Assembly (NCBI GenBank): GCA_951213105.1
Contig: OX578142.1
Coordinates: 1,876,649-1,940,648 of the forward strand
Source: Amaurobius ferox
Taxonomy: Eukaryota; Arthropoda; Arachnida; Araneae; Amaurobiidae
Length of the DNA: 64,000 nucleotides
Direction of reading: 5' to 3'
Shown here piece by piece: positions 41,206-54,600 of the stretch. The first letter of the stretch is position 1. Every line of letters starts with the position of its first letter. The position numbers and the translations under genes are program-made. Below the pieces are notes generated by a model, which worked only from the letters and a program-made list of their open reading frames with translations, was not told the DNA's origin and ran no database searches.

Positions 41206-43970
41206 GGCCCAGACCATACAGCCAACCCAGGGGTTTATGGCAGTTTAATGTATGGCCGGGAGAAAATTTAGAACAGGAGAATTTAGAAATTTAGAAAATT
41301 TAGAACAGGAGAATTTAGAAAATTTTGAACAGGAGACCGACTTCCACAGACCGACACCCTCGAGCAGCCCAGAGTAAACCAGTAGTTTATTAAATAATCA
41401 ATCAAAGGTTACAGTTACAAAGTGTTAGGTGTCACGTAGGACACAGGCAGCAAAACAGACAGGCAAGCAAACAGACAACAAACCACAAAGATAAAAGTAC
41501 AAAATGTGTCACATAAGACACAAACAGCAAAACGTTTCACGTAGGACACAGACAGCAAGAAAAACAGCAAGCAAACGGCACAAAACGTGTCACATAAGAC
41601 ACAAACAGCAAAACGTGTCACGTAGGACACAGACACAGGAATAACAGCAGCAAACGACAAAAACAAAAAGTCACACACATAAAAAAATACAATAAACAGG
41701 GAAGTATGCAAGGAATATGCAAGCAGAGCATACAAAAGTGGTGCCAAGGGAACAGTAGAGAGCTCCACTGATCAAAAATTAAAAGCAGAAGGGACGCCGG
41801 CTCACGGGCAGGTTATGAAATACCATTCGAGATCTCTCTCGCAATGAGAACACAGTTTTTAAGTTTATTTAAAAGGATAGGGTTTTTCCTAACACCCGAG
41901 AACCAGGTTGCACAATGAGCGGGAGTGGGCTTGATTAAGTGGTGGGCAGAAGTGTGTGGGCAGGAAAATACATAATGGTCCACATCACCGTAAGCATTGC
42001 AGGTACAGCAAGATGTTCTTTTAAATTTAAAATGATGAAGGTAGTCCAAAAAGGGGCCATGACCCGTAAGAAAGTAAATTAAATATTTATTATAAATTTG
42101 GAAATTTTGACTGACTTTAGGGAGGTAAGTTAAAATTCTTGCCGGGTCATGGGTACGAGGGGAAATGTAATTATTAAGAAGGGTTTGCCAAATATTTAAA
42201 AGGTATGTTTTGCAGTGATTAGTTAAAAAAGAGTAAGGTAAAGGTAAAACAGTAGGGGAGCCAACAGTAGTGGCGAGTTTGGCGTTTTCATCGGCAACCT
42301 CATTACCTCGAATGTTAGCATGGGCTTTAACCCACTGTAAATTAAAAAGTGATTTAAAAGGGTAAATATAAGTTTTAATATCGTTTAAAAATTTTGATTT
42401 AATATTGGGAGAGTTTAACGCCAAAATGGCTGAAAGGCTGTCTGAAAAAATGTTAACTTTTGTGTTATTGTTGATTGCCCAGGAGAAGGCTTCTCGTAAA
42501 GCAGCCAATTCAGCCTGGAAAACCGTGTTCTCATTATCAAGTTTATATAAAAATGTCTCGATCAACGAATCATCTTTAAAGACACAGATGGCAAAGCCAA
42601 CCTTATCTTCTATTTTGGAGCCATCTGTGTAGATATTAAAGTTAGAAAAGGTGACAGGATTACGAGGGGGAAAAATAATGGAACGTAGTCCAGGGGAGAG
42701 GCCCGAAAGAGCACAATTGGTGTCGAAACGGGCGGGGGAGGGGAGGGAAGAGTCAGGAAAAAAGTTATTTTTCTGCTTCCAGAAATGGTATTTTAAAAAT
42801 TGGGTCTTGATTACACAGTGAAGGGGGGGAATACCAGTTATTGAAAAAAGAGAAATGTTTGAAGATGTTCTAAAACCGGTAGAAATCTTTAATAAGAATA
42901 ATCTTTGTAAGGAAGTAAGCTTAGAAATTTGAACCCCCGTTAAATGACCTCCCCAAATACCCGCCCCGTATATAATAATTTTCTCTATTACTGCAAGATA
43001 CCAAGATTTCAATAAAACTTTATTAACACCCCAATTATTACTTGATATTTTGCCAAAGGTAGAAAAGAGCTTAAAACACTTCTCTTTTAGATAAAAAATG
43101 TGGGAACTCCATTTTAAGTTGTCGTCAATAATAATACCCAAAAATTTAAGGGAACGAGTAATTTTAATAGTTTTGTTTAAAAGTTTAACCGGAGGGTAAT
43201 ACCTGCGTTTTTTCCCAAAAGTGGGGAGAAGGCATATTGGACGATAAGCGCAACAGGAGGCTGGATTTTTGTCAGGTTTTTGAATAAATAAAATTTTAGC
43301 GTTTTTGAGTGAATCAGGAAATTTACAGAATTTGAAAATAAGATTAATAATTTTAGAAAAAAGGGGGGGGTACGATTTAAAAAGATTTTTCCATATATTA
43401 AAGTCAAGGTTATCCTGGCCCGGGGCCTTACCAGATTTTAAATGATTGAAGACAAGGGAGAGCTCTTCATCCGAGACCGCCCCCAAACCCTCATCAGAAG
43501 TTTCATGGGTGGGAAAAGAGGTAAAATAGGGGTCCTCAGGAAAACAGTGGTCCAAAAGACGCTGAATTTTATCGTTATAATCAAGGTTAGGATTGTCCTG
43601 GAACTGCAAGTTTATATTATTAAAATTTTTATGTTTTTGGAAAGTGTATTTAAATAAAGAGCCGAATTTTTCAGAGCAATTGTTGCAGTGTTTTTTCCAG
43701 GCGTCAGATTTTGCTTTATTTATTAGAAGTTTATATTTTGCTCTGTTTAGTTTATATTTAATTTTTGCTTGGTTAATGAGTTCGGGAGGGTCGGAGTTTC
43801 TCTCGTGTGAACCGATTCTTTTATAAAGCGCATTGACAAAATTTCTAAACTTCGCTAGGTCTCGGCTCCACCAGCTGAAGTTAAAATTTTTTGAAGCTTT
43901 TTTCTTTCTAATATATTTAAATGCACAATTTTGTGTTTTGAGTATAAAGTCTTTGATAAATACATCCAGC
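41206..43970 (-). mobile_element. satellite-targeted non-LTR retrotransposon, copy 6 (5'-truncated, internal deletion)
   Basis: A 2765-bp element containing a 607-bp 3' UTR and part of ORF2, with a standard 3' junction. The 5' end stops at TACATCCAGC, next to satellite AAGGGGGGTAGCATGAAA. It is flanked by target-site duplications of 19 bp (left, seven G, 41187-41205) and 18 bp (right, six G, 43971-43988). Compared with copy 3 it lacks 597 bp, joined at 43206-43213 through a shared TTTT. Confidence 0.95.
41813..43970 (-). pseudogene. ORF2 fragment lacking the RT core, copy 6
   Basis: Encodes residues about 258-510 joined in frame to 710-1174 of the intact ORF2. The missing 199 codons include VDISGAFDN, GAPQGSVISP and the FADD active site, so no reverse transcriptase could be made. 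RNase H and the C-terminal knuckle remain. The endonuclease is lost through 5' truncation. The frame happens to continue upstream into satellite sequence, giving a 774-residue open frame with an ATG-less satellite-derived start. I regard that as fortuitous. Confidence 0.92.
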
Positions 43971-46900
43971 AAGGGGGGTAGCATGAAAAAGTATAGATTT
44001 TTCGAAATTTTGAAACCTCGTATTTTGGACATCAAACAGAAGGTATCGGCCAGAAAGCCAGGAAATCGGACTTCTCCATCGAATATAGATATAAAAAATT
44101 GTATTTGAACGAAAATTATCATGGTCGGATTTTTCACAAAATCGGTAAGGGGGGGGTAGCATGAAAAAGTATAGATTTTTCGAAATTTTGAAACCTCGTT
44201 TTTTGGACATCAAACAGAAGGTATCGGCCAGAAACCAGGAAATCGGTGTTCTCCATCGAAATTAGATATAAAAAATTGTATTTGAACGAAAATTATCATG
44301 GTCGGATTTTTCACAAAATCGGTAAGGGGGGGTAGCATGAAAAAGTATAGATTTTTCGAAATTTTGAAACCTCGTTTTTTGGACATCAAACAGAAGGTAT
44401 CGGCCAGAAAGCCAGGAAATCGGTCTTCTCCATCGAAATTAGATTAAAAAATTGTATTTGAACGAAAATTATCATGGTCGGATTTTTCACAAAATCGGTA
44501 AGGGGGGGTAGCATGAAAAAGTATAGATTTTTCGAAATTTTGAAACCTCGTTTTTTGGACATCAAACAGAAGGTATCGGCCAGAAAGCCAGGAAATCGGT
44601 CTTCTCCATCGAAATTAGATATAAAAAATTGTATTTGAACGAAAATTATCATGGTCGGATTTTTCACAAAATCGGTAAGGGGGGGTAGCATGAAAAAGTA
44701 TAGATTTTTCGAAATTTTGAAACCTCGTTTTTTGGACATCAAACAGAAGGTATCGGCTAGAAAGCTAGGAAATCGGACTTCTCCATCGAAATTAGATATA
44801 AAAAATTGTATTTGAACGAAAATTATCATGGTCGGATTTTTCACAAAGTCGGTAAGGGGGGGTAGCATGAAAAAGTATAGATTTTTCGAAATTTTGAAAC
44901 CTCGTTTTTTGGACATCAAACAGAAGGTATCGGCCAGAAAGCCAGGAAATCGGTTTTCTCCATCGAAATTAGATTAAAAAATTGTATTTGAACGAAAATT
45001 ATCATGGTCGGATTTTTCACAAAAGCGGTAAGGGGGGGTAGCATGAAAAAGTATAGATTCTTCGAAATTTTGAAACCTCGTTTTTTGGACATCAAACAGA
45101 AGGTATCGGCCAGAAAGCCAGGAAATCGGTCTTCTCCATCGAAATTAGATATAAAAAATTGTATTTGAACGAAAATTATCATGGTCGGATTTTTCACAAA
45201 ATCTGTAAGGGGGGTAGCATGAAAAAGTATAGATTTTTCGAAATTTTGAAACCTCGTATTTTGGACATCAAACAGAAGGTATCGGCCAGAAAGCCAGGAA
45301 ATCGGACTTCTCCATCGAATATAGATATAAAAAATTGTATTTGAACGAAAATTATCATGGTCGGATTTTTCACAAAATCGGTAAGGGGGGGTAGCATGAA
45401 AAAGTATAGATTTTTCGAAATTTTGAAACCTCGTTTTTTGGACATCAAACAGAAGGTATCGGCCAGAAACCAGGAAATCGGTGTTCTCCATCGAAATTAG
45501 ATATAAAAAATTGTATTTGAACGAAAATTATCATGGTCGGATTTTTCACAAAATCGGTAAGGGGGGGTAGCATGAAAAAGTATAGATTTTTCGAAATTTT
45601 GAAACCTCGTTTTTTGGACATCAAACAGAAGGTATCGGCCAGAAAGCCAGGAAATCGGTCTTCTCCATCGAAATTAGATTAAAAAATTGTATTTGAACGA
45701 AAATTATCATGGTCGGATTTTTCACAAAATCGGTAAGGGGGGGTAGCATGAAAAAGTATAGATTTTTCGAAATTTTGAAACCTCGTTTTTTGGACATCAA
45801 ACAGAAGGTATCGGCCAGAAAGCCAGGAAATCGGTCTTCTCCATCGAAATTAGATATAAAAAATTGTATTTGAACGAAAATTATCATGGTCGGATTTTTC
45901 ACAAAATCGGTAAGGGGGGGTAGCATGAAAAAGTATAGATTTTTCGAAATTTTGAAACCTCGTTTTTTGGACATCAAACAGAAGGTATCGGCCAGAAAAC
46001 CAGGAAATCGGTCTTCTCCATCGAAATTAGATATAAAAAATTGTATTTGAACGAAAATTATCATGGTCGGATTTTTCACAAAATCGGTAAGGGGGGGTAG
46101 CATGAAAAAGTATAGATTTTTCGAAATTTTGAAACCACGTTTTTTGGACATCAAACAGAAGGTATCGGCCAGTAAGCCAGGAAATCGGTCTTCTCCATCG
46201 AAATTAGATATAAAAAATTGTATTTGAACGAAAATTTTCATGGTCGGATTTTTCACAAAATCTGTAAGGGGGGGTAGCATGAAAAAGTATAGATTTTTCG
46301 AAATTTTGAAACCTCGTTTTTTGGACATCAAACAGAAGGTATCGGCCAGAAAGCTAGGAAATCGGACTTCTCCATCGAAATTAGATATAAAAAATTGTAT
46401 TTGAACGAAAATTATCATGGTCGGATTTTTCACAAAATCGGTAGGGGGGGGGGTAGCATGAAAAAGTATAGATTTTTCGAAATTTTGAAACCTCGTTTTT
46501 TGGACATCAAACAGAAGGTATCGGATAGAAAGCCAGGAAATCGGTCTTCTCCATCGAAATTAGATATAAAAAATTGTATTTGAACGAAAATTATCATGGT
46601 CGGATTTTTCACAAAATCTGTAAGGGGGGTAGCATGAAAAAGTATAGATTTTTCGAAATTTTGAAACCTCGTATTTTGGACATCAAACAGAAGGTATCGG
46701 CCAGTAAGCCAGGAAATCGGTCTTCTCCATCGAAATTAGATATAAAAAATTGTATTTGAACGAAAATTATCATGGTCGAATTTTTCACAAAATGTGTAAG
46801 GGGGTAGCATGAAAAAGTATAGATTTTTCGAAATTTTGAAACCTCGTTTTTTGGACATCAAACAGAAGGTATCGGCCAGAAAGCCAGGAAATCGGACTTC

Positions 46901-47799
46901 TCCATCGAAATTAGATATAAAAAATTGTATTTGAACGAAAATTATCATGGTCGGATTTTTCACAAAATCGGTAAGGGGGGGTAGCATGAAAAAGTATAGA
47001 TTTTTCGAAATTTTGAAACCTCGTTTTTTGGACATCAAACAGAAGGTATCGGCCAGAAAGCCAGGAAATCGGTCTTCTCCATCGAAATTAGATTAAAAAA
47101 TTGTATTTGAACGAAAATTATCATGGTCGGATTTTTCACAAAATCGGTAAGGGGGGGTAGCATGAAAAAGTATAGATTTTTCGAAATTTTGAAACCTCGT
47201 TTTTTGGACATCAAACAGAAGGTATCGGCCAGAAAACCAGGAAATCGGTCTTCTCCATCGAAATTAGATATAAAAAATTGTATTTGAACGAAAATTATCA
47301 TGGTCGGATTTTTCACAAAATGGGTAAGGGGGGGTAGCATGAAAAAGTATAGATTTTTCGAAATTTTGAAACCACGTTTTTTGGACATCAAACAGAAGGT
47401 ATCGGCCAGTAAGCCAGGAAATCGGTCTTCTCCATCGAAATTAGATATAAAAAATTGTATTTGAACGAAAATTTTCATGGTCGGATTTTTCACAAAATCT
47501 GTAAGGGGGGGTAGCATGAAAAAGTATAGATTTTTCGAAATTTTGAAACCTCGTTTTTTGGACATCAAACAGAAGGTATCGGCCAGAAAGCTAGGAAATC
47601 GGACTTCTCCATCGAAATTAGATATAAAAAATTGTATTTGAACGAAAATTATAATGGTCGGATTTTTCACAAAATCGGTAAGGGGGGGTAGCATGAAAAA
47701 GTATAGATTTTTCGAAATTTTTAAACCTCGTTTTTTGGACATCAAACAGAAGGTATCGGCCAGAAAGCCAGGAAATCGGTCTTCTCCATCGAAATTAGA

Positions 47800-49209
47800 T
47801 TAAAAAATTGTATTTGAACGAAAATTATCATGTTCGGAATTTTCACAAAATCGGTAAGGGGGGGTAGCATGAAAAAGTATAGATTTTTCGAAATTTTGAA
47901 ACCTCGTTTTTTGGACATCAAACAGAAGGTATCGGCCAGAAAGCCAGGAAATCGGTCTTATCCATCGAAATTAGATATAAAAAATTGTATTTGAACGAAA
48001 ATTATCATGGTCGGATTTTTCACAAAATCTGTAAGGGGGGTAGCATGAAAAAGTATAGATTTTTCGAAATTTTGAAACCTCGTATTTTGGACATCAAACA
48101 GAAGGTATCGGCCAGAAAGCCAGGAAATCGGACTTCTCCATCGAAATTAGATATAAAAAATTGTATTTGAACGAAAATTATCATGGTCGGATTTTTCACA
48201 AAATCGGTAAGGGGGGGTAGCATGAAAAAGTATAGATTTTTCGAAATTTTGAAACCTCGTTTTTTGGACATCAAACAGAAGGTATCGGCCAGAAACCAGG
48301 AAATCGGTCTTCTCCATCGAAATTAGATATAAAAAATTGTATTTGAACGAAAATTATCATGGTCGGATTTTTCACAAAATCGGTAAGGGGGGGTAGCATG
48401 AAAAAGTATAGATTTTTCGAAATTTTGAAACCTCGTTTTTTGGACATCAAACAGAAGGTATCGGCCAGAAACCAGGAAATCGGTCTTCTCCATCGAAATT
48501 AGATATAAAAAATTTTATTTGAACGAAAATTATCATGGTCGGATTTTTCACAAAATCTGTAAGGTGGGGTAGCATGAAAAAGTATACATTTTTCGAAATT
48601 TTGAAACCTCGTATTTTGGACATCAAAGAGAAGGTATCGGCCAGAAAGCCAGGAAATCGGACTTCTCCATCGAAATTAGATATAAAAAATTGTATTTGAA
48701 CGAAAATTATCATGGTCGGATTTTTCACAAAATCGGTAAGGGGGGGTAGCATGAAAAAGTATAGATTTTTCGAAATTTTGAAACCTCGTTTTTTGGACAT
48801 CAAACAGAAGGTATCGGCCAGAACCCAGGAAATCGGTCTTCTCCATCGAAATTAGATATAAAAAATTGTATTTGAACGAAATTTATCATGGTCGGATTTT
48901 TCACAAAATCGGTAAGGGGGGGTAGCATGAAAAAGTATAGATTTTTCGAAATTTTGAAACCTTGTTTTTTGGACATCAAACAGAAGGTATCGGCCAGAAA
49001 ACCAGGAAATCGGTCTTCTCCATCGAAATTAGATATAAAAAATTGTATTTGAACGAAAATTATCATGGTCGGATGTTTCACAAAATCTGTAAGGGGGGTA
49101 GCATGAAAAAGTATAGATTTTTCGAAATTTTGAAACCTCGTTTTTTGGACATCAAACAGAAGGTATCGGCCAGAAAGCCAGGAAATCGGATTTCTCCATC
49201 GAAATTAGA
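47800..49209 (+). repeat. 8-monomer higher-order repeat, first copy
   Basis: 1410 bp, directly followed by a near-identical copy at 49210-50619. Rare changes recur at exactly +1410: ATGTTCGGAATTTTCAC, CTTATCCATCG, TATACATTTTTCG, GTAAGGTGGGG, CTTGTTTTTTGG, GAAATTTATCATGG and GGATGTTTCAC. Confidence 0.85.
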
Positions 49210-50619
49210 TTAAAAAATTGTATTTGAACGAAAATTATCATGTTCGGAATTTTCACAAAATCGGTAAGGGGGGGTAGCATGAAAAAGTATAGATTTTTCG
49301 AAATTTTGAAACCTCGTTTTTTGGACATCAAACAGAAGGTATCGGCCAGAAAGCCAGGAAATCGGTCTTATCCATCGAAATTAGATATAAAAAATTGTAT
49401 TTGAACGAAAATTATCATGGTCGGATTTTTCACAAAATCTGTAAGGGGGGTAGCATGAAAAAGTATAGATTTTTCGAAATTTTGAAACCTCGTATTTTGG
49501 ACATCAAACAGAAGGTATCGGCCAGAAAGCCAGGAAATCGGACTTCTCCATCGAAATTAGATATAAAAAATTGTATTTGAACGAAAATTATCATGGTCGG
49601 ATTTTTCACAAAATCGGTAAGGGGGGGTAGCATGAAAAAGTATAGATTTTTCGAAATTTTGAAACCTCGTTTTTTGGACATCAAACAGAAGGTATCGGCC
49701 AGAAACCAGGAAATCGGTCTTCTCCATCGAAATTAGATATAAAAAATTGTATTTGAACGAAAATTATCATGGTCGGATTTTTCACAAAATCGGTAAGGGG
49801 GGGTAGCATGAAAAAGTATAGATTTTTCGAAATTTTGAAACCTCGTTTTTTGGACATCAAACAGAAGGTATCGGCCAGAAACCAGGAAATCGGTCTTCTC
49901 CATCGAAATTAGATATAAAAAATTTTATTTGAACGAAAATTATCATGGTCGGATTTTTCACAAAATCTGTAAGGTGGGGTAGCATGAAAAAGTATACATT
50001 TTTCGAAATTTTGAAACCTCGTATTTTGGACATCAAAGAGAAGGTATCGGCCAGAAAGCCAGGAAATCGGACTTCTCCATCGAAATTAGATATAAAAAAT
50101 TGTATTTGAACGAAAATTATCATGGTCGGATTTTTCACAAAATCGGTAAGGGGGGGTAGCATGAAAAAGTATAGATTTTTCGAAATTTTGAAACCTCGTT
50201 TTTTGGACATCAAACAGAAGGTATCGGCCAGAACCCAGGAAATCGGTCTTCTCCATCGAAATTAGATATAAAAAATTGTATTTGAACGAAATTTATCATG
50301 GTCGGATTTTTCACAAAATCGGTAAGGGGGGGTAGCATGAAAAAGTATAGATTTTTCGAAATTTTGAAACCTTGTTTTTTGGACATCAAACAGAAGGTAT
50401 CGGCCAGAAAACCAGGAAATCGGTCTTCTCCATCGAAATTAGATATAAAAAATTGTATTTGAACGAAAATTATCATGGTCGGATGTTTCACAAAATCTGT
50501 AAGGGGGGTAGCATGAAAAAGTATAGATTTTTCGAAATTTTGAAACCTCGTTTTTTGGACATCAAACAGAAGGTATCGGCCAGAAAGCCAGGAAATCGGA
50601 TTTCTCCATCGAAATTAGA
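49210..50619 (+). repeat. 8-monomer higher-order repeat, second copy
   Basis: Tandem copy of 47800-49209 with the same rare variants at a constant offset of 1410 bp. It differs at the end, where AGAAATAAAA replaces AGATTAAAA. Very recent duplication is implied, or a collapsed/expanded assembly. Confidence 0.83.
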
Positions 50620-51599
50620 AATAAAAAATTGTATTTGAACGAAAATTATCATGGTCGGATTTTTCACAAAATCGGTAAGGGGGGGTAGCATGAAAAAGTA
50701 TAGATTTTTCGAAATTTTGAAACCTCGTTTTTTGGACATCAAACAGAAGGTATCGGCCAGAAAGCCAGAAAATCGGTCTTCTCCATCGAAATTAGATATA
50801 AAAAATTGTATTTGAACGAAAATTATCATGGTCGGATTTTTCACAAAATCTGTAAGGGGGGGTAGCATGAAAAAGTATAGATTTTTCGAAATTTTGAAAC
50901 CTCGTTTTTTGGACATCAAACAGAAGGTATCGGCCAGAACCCAGGAAATCGGTCTTCTCCATCGAAATTAGATATAAAAAATTGTATTTGAACGAAAATT
51001 ATCATGGTCGGATTTTTCACAAAATCGGTAAGGGGGGGTAGCATGAAAAAGTATAGATTTTTCGAAATTTTGAAACCTTGTTTTTTGGACATCAAACAGA
51101 AGGTATCGGCCAGAAAACCAGGAAATCGGTCTTCTCCATCGAAATTAGATATAAAAAATTGTATTTGAACGAAAATTATCATGGTCGGATGTTTCACAAA
51201 ATCTGAAAGGGGGGTAGCATGAAAAAGTATAGATTTTTCGAAATTTTGAAACCTCGTTTTTTGGACATCAAACAGAAGGTATCGGCCAGAAAGCCAGGAA
51301 ATCGGACTTCTCCATCGAAATTAGAAATAAAAAATTGTATTTGAACGAAAATTATCATGGTCGGATTTTTCACAAAATCGGTAAGGGGGGGTAGCATGAA
51401 AAAGTATAGATTTTTCGAAATTTTGAAACCTCGTTTTTTGGACATCAAACAGAAGGTATCGGCCAGAAAGCCAGAAAATCAGTCTTCTCCATCGAAATTA
51501 GATATAAAAAATTGTATTTGAACGAAAATTATCATGGTCGGATTTTTCACAAAATCTGTAAGGGGGGTAGCATGAAAAAGTATAGATTTTTGGAAATTT

Positions 51600-54500
51600 T
51601 GAAACCTCGTTTTTTGGACATCAAACAGAAGGTATCGACCAGAAAGCTAGGAAATCGGACTTCTCCATCGAAATTAGATATAAAAAATTGTATTTGAACG
51701 AAAATTATCATGGTCGGATTTTTCACAAAATCGGTAAGGGGGGGGTAGCATGAAAAAGTATAGATTTTTCGAAATTTTGAAACCTCGTTTTTTGGACATC
51801 AAACAGAAGGTATCGGCCAGAAAGCCAGGAAATCGGTCTTCTCCATCGAAATTAGATTAAAAAATTGTATTTGAACGAAAATTATCATGGTCGGATTTTT
51901 CAAAAAATCGGTAAGGGGGGGTAGCATGAAAAAGTATAGATTTTTCGAAATTTTGAAACCTCGTTTTTTGGACATCAAACAGAAGGTATCGGCCAGAAAC
52001 CAGGAAATCGGTCTTCTCCATCGAAATTAGATATAAAAAATTGTATTTGAACGAAAATTATCATGGTCGGATTTTTCACAAAATCGGTAAGGGGGGGTAG
52101 CATGAAAAAGTATAGATTTTTCGAAATTTTGAAACCTCGTTTTTTGGACATCAAACAGAAGGTATCGGCCAGAAACCAGGAAATCGGTCTTCTCCATCGA
52201 AATTAGATATAAAAAATTGTATTTGAACGAAAATTATCATGGTCAGATTTTTCACAAAATCGGTAAGGGGGGGTAGCATGAAAAAGTATAGATTTTTCGA
52301 AATTTCGAAACCTCGTTTTTTGGACATCAAACAGAAGGTATCGGCCAGAAAGCCAGGAAATCGGACTTCTCCATCGAAATTAGATATAAAAAATTGTATT
52401 TGAACGAAAATTATCATGGTCGGATTTTTCACAAAATCGGTAAGGGGGGGTAGCATGAAAAAGTATAGATTTTTCGAAATTTTGAAACCTTTTTTTTTTG
52501 GACATCAAACAGAAGGTATCGGCCAGAAAGCCAGGAAATCGGTCTTCTCCATCGAAATTAGATATAAAAAATTGTATTTGAACGAAAATTATCATGGTCG
52601 GATTTTTCACAAAATCGGTAAGGGGGGGTAGCATGAAAAAGTATAGATTTTTCGAAATTTTGAAACCTCGTTTTTTGGACATCAAACAGAAGGTATCGGC
52701 CAGAAAACCAGGAAATCGGTCTTCTCCATCGAAATTAGATATAAAAAATTGTATTTGAACGAAAATTATCATGGTCGGATTTTTCACAAAATCGGTAAGG
52801 GGGGGTAGCATGAAAAATTATAGATTTTTCGAAATTTTGAAACCTCGTTTTTTGGACATCAAACAGAAGGTATCGGCCAGAAAGCCAGGAAATCGGTCTT
52901 CTCCATCGAAATTAGATTAAAAAATTGTATTTGAACGAAAATTATCATGGTCGGATTTTTCACAAAATCTGTAAGGTGGGGTAGCATGAAAAAGTATAGA
53001 TTTTTCGAAATTTTGAAACCTCGTATTTTGGACATCAAAGAGAAGGTATCGGCCAGAAAGCCAGGAAATCGGACTTCTCCATCGAAATTAGATATAAAAA
53101 ATTGTATTTGAACGAAAATTATCATGGTCGGATTTTTCACAAAATCGGTAAGGGGGGGTAGCATGAAAAAGTATAGATTTTTCGAAATTTTGAAACCTCG
53201 TTTTTTGGACATCAAACAGAAGGTATCGGCCAGAACCCAGGAAATCGGTCTTCTCCATCGAAATTAGATATAAAAAATTGTATTTGAACGAAAATTATCA
53301 TGGTCGGATTTTTCACAAAATCGGTAAGGGGGGGTAGCATGAAAAAGTATAGATTTTTCGAAATTTTGAAACCTTGTTTTTTGGACATCAAACAGAAGGT
53401 ATCGGCCAGAAAACCAGGAAATCGGTCTTCTCCATCGAAATTAGATATAAAAAATTGTATTTGAACGAAAATTATCATGGTCGGATGTTTCACAAAATCT
53501 GTAAGGGGGGTAGCATGAAAAAGTATAGATTTTTCGAAATTTTGAAACCTCGTTTTTTGGACATCAAACAGAAGGTATCGGCCAGAAAGCCAGGAAATCG
53601 GACTTCTCCATCGAAATTAGAAATAAAAAATTGTATTTGAACGAAAATTATCATGGTCGGATTTTTCACAAAATCGGTAAGGGGGGGTAGCATGAAAAAG
53701 TATAGATTTTTCGAAATTTTGAAACCTCGTTTTTTGGACATCAAACAGAAGGTATCGGCCAGAAAGCCAGAAAATCGGTCTTCTCCATCGAAATTAGATA
53801 TAAAAAATTGTATTTGAACGAAAATTATCATGGTCGGATTTTTCACAAAATCTGTAAGGGGGGGTAGCATGAAAAAGTATAGATTTTTCGAAATTTTGAA
53901 ACCTCGTTTTTTGGACATCAAACAGAAGGTATCGGCCAGAACCCAGGAAATCGGTCTTCTCCATCGAAATTAGATATAAAAAATTGTATTTGAACGAAAA
54001 TTATCATGGTCGGATTTTTCACAAAATCGGTAAGGGGGGGTAGCATGAAAAAGTATAGATTTTTCGAAATTTTGAAACCTTGTTTTTTGGACATCAAACA
54101 GAAGGTATCGGCCAGAAAACCAGGAAATCGGTCTTCTCCATCGAAATTAGATATAAAAAATTGTATTTGAACGAAAATTATCATGGTCGGATGTTTCACA
54201 AAATCTGTAAGGGGGGTAGCATGAAAAAGTATAGATTTTTCGAAATTTTGAAACCTCGTTTTTTGGACATCAAACAGAAGGTATCGGCCAGAAAGCCAGG
54301 AAATCGGACTTCTCCATCGAAATTAGAAATAAAAAATTGTATTTGAACGAAAATTATCATGGTCGGATTTTTCACAAAATCGGTAAGGGGGGGTAGCATG
54401 AAAAAGTATAGATTTTTCGAAATTTTGAAACCTCGTTTTTTGGACATCAAACAGAAGGTATCGGCCAGAAAGCCAGAAAATCGGTCTTCTCCATCGAAAT

Positions 54501-54600
54501 TAGATATAAAAAATTGTATTTGAACGAAAATTATCATGGTCGGATTTTTCACAAAATCTGTAAGGGGGGGTAGCATGAAAAATTATAGATTTTTGGAAAT
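51600..54600 (+). repeat. 17-monomer higher-order repeat, first copy
   Basis: About 3002 bp, repeated at 54603-57605. Marker monomers at 52859, 53212, 53490 and 53918 reappear 3002 bp downstream where present. The block contains an internal 4-monomer (706-bp) duplication at 53212-53917 / 53918-54623. Limits are approximate. Confidence 0.75.

Noticed and set aside
41813..44137. 774-codon frame fusing satellite sequence with ORF2 in copy 6
   Set aside because: The satellite frame happens to be in phase with truncated ORF2 at the 5' junction. There is no promoter and the RT core is deleted.
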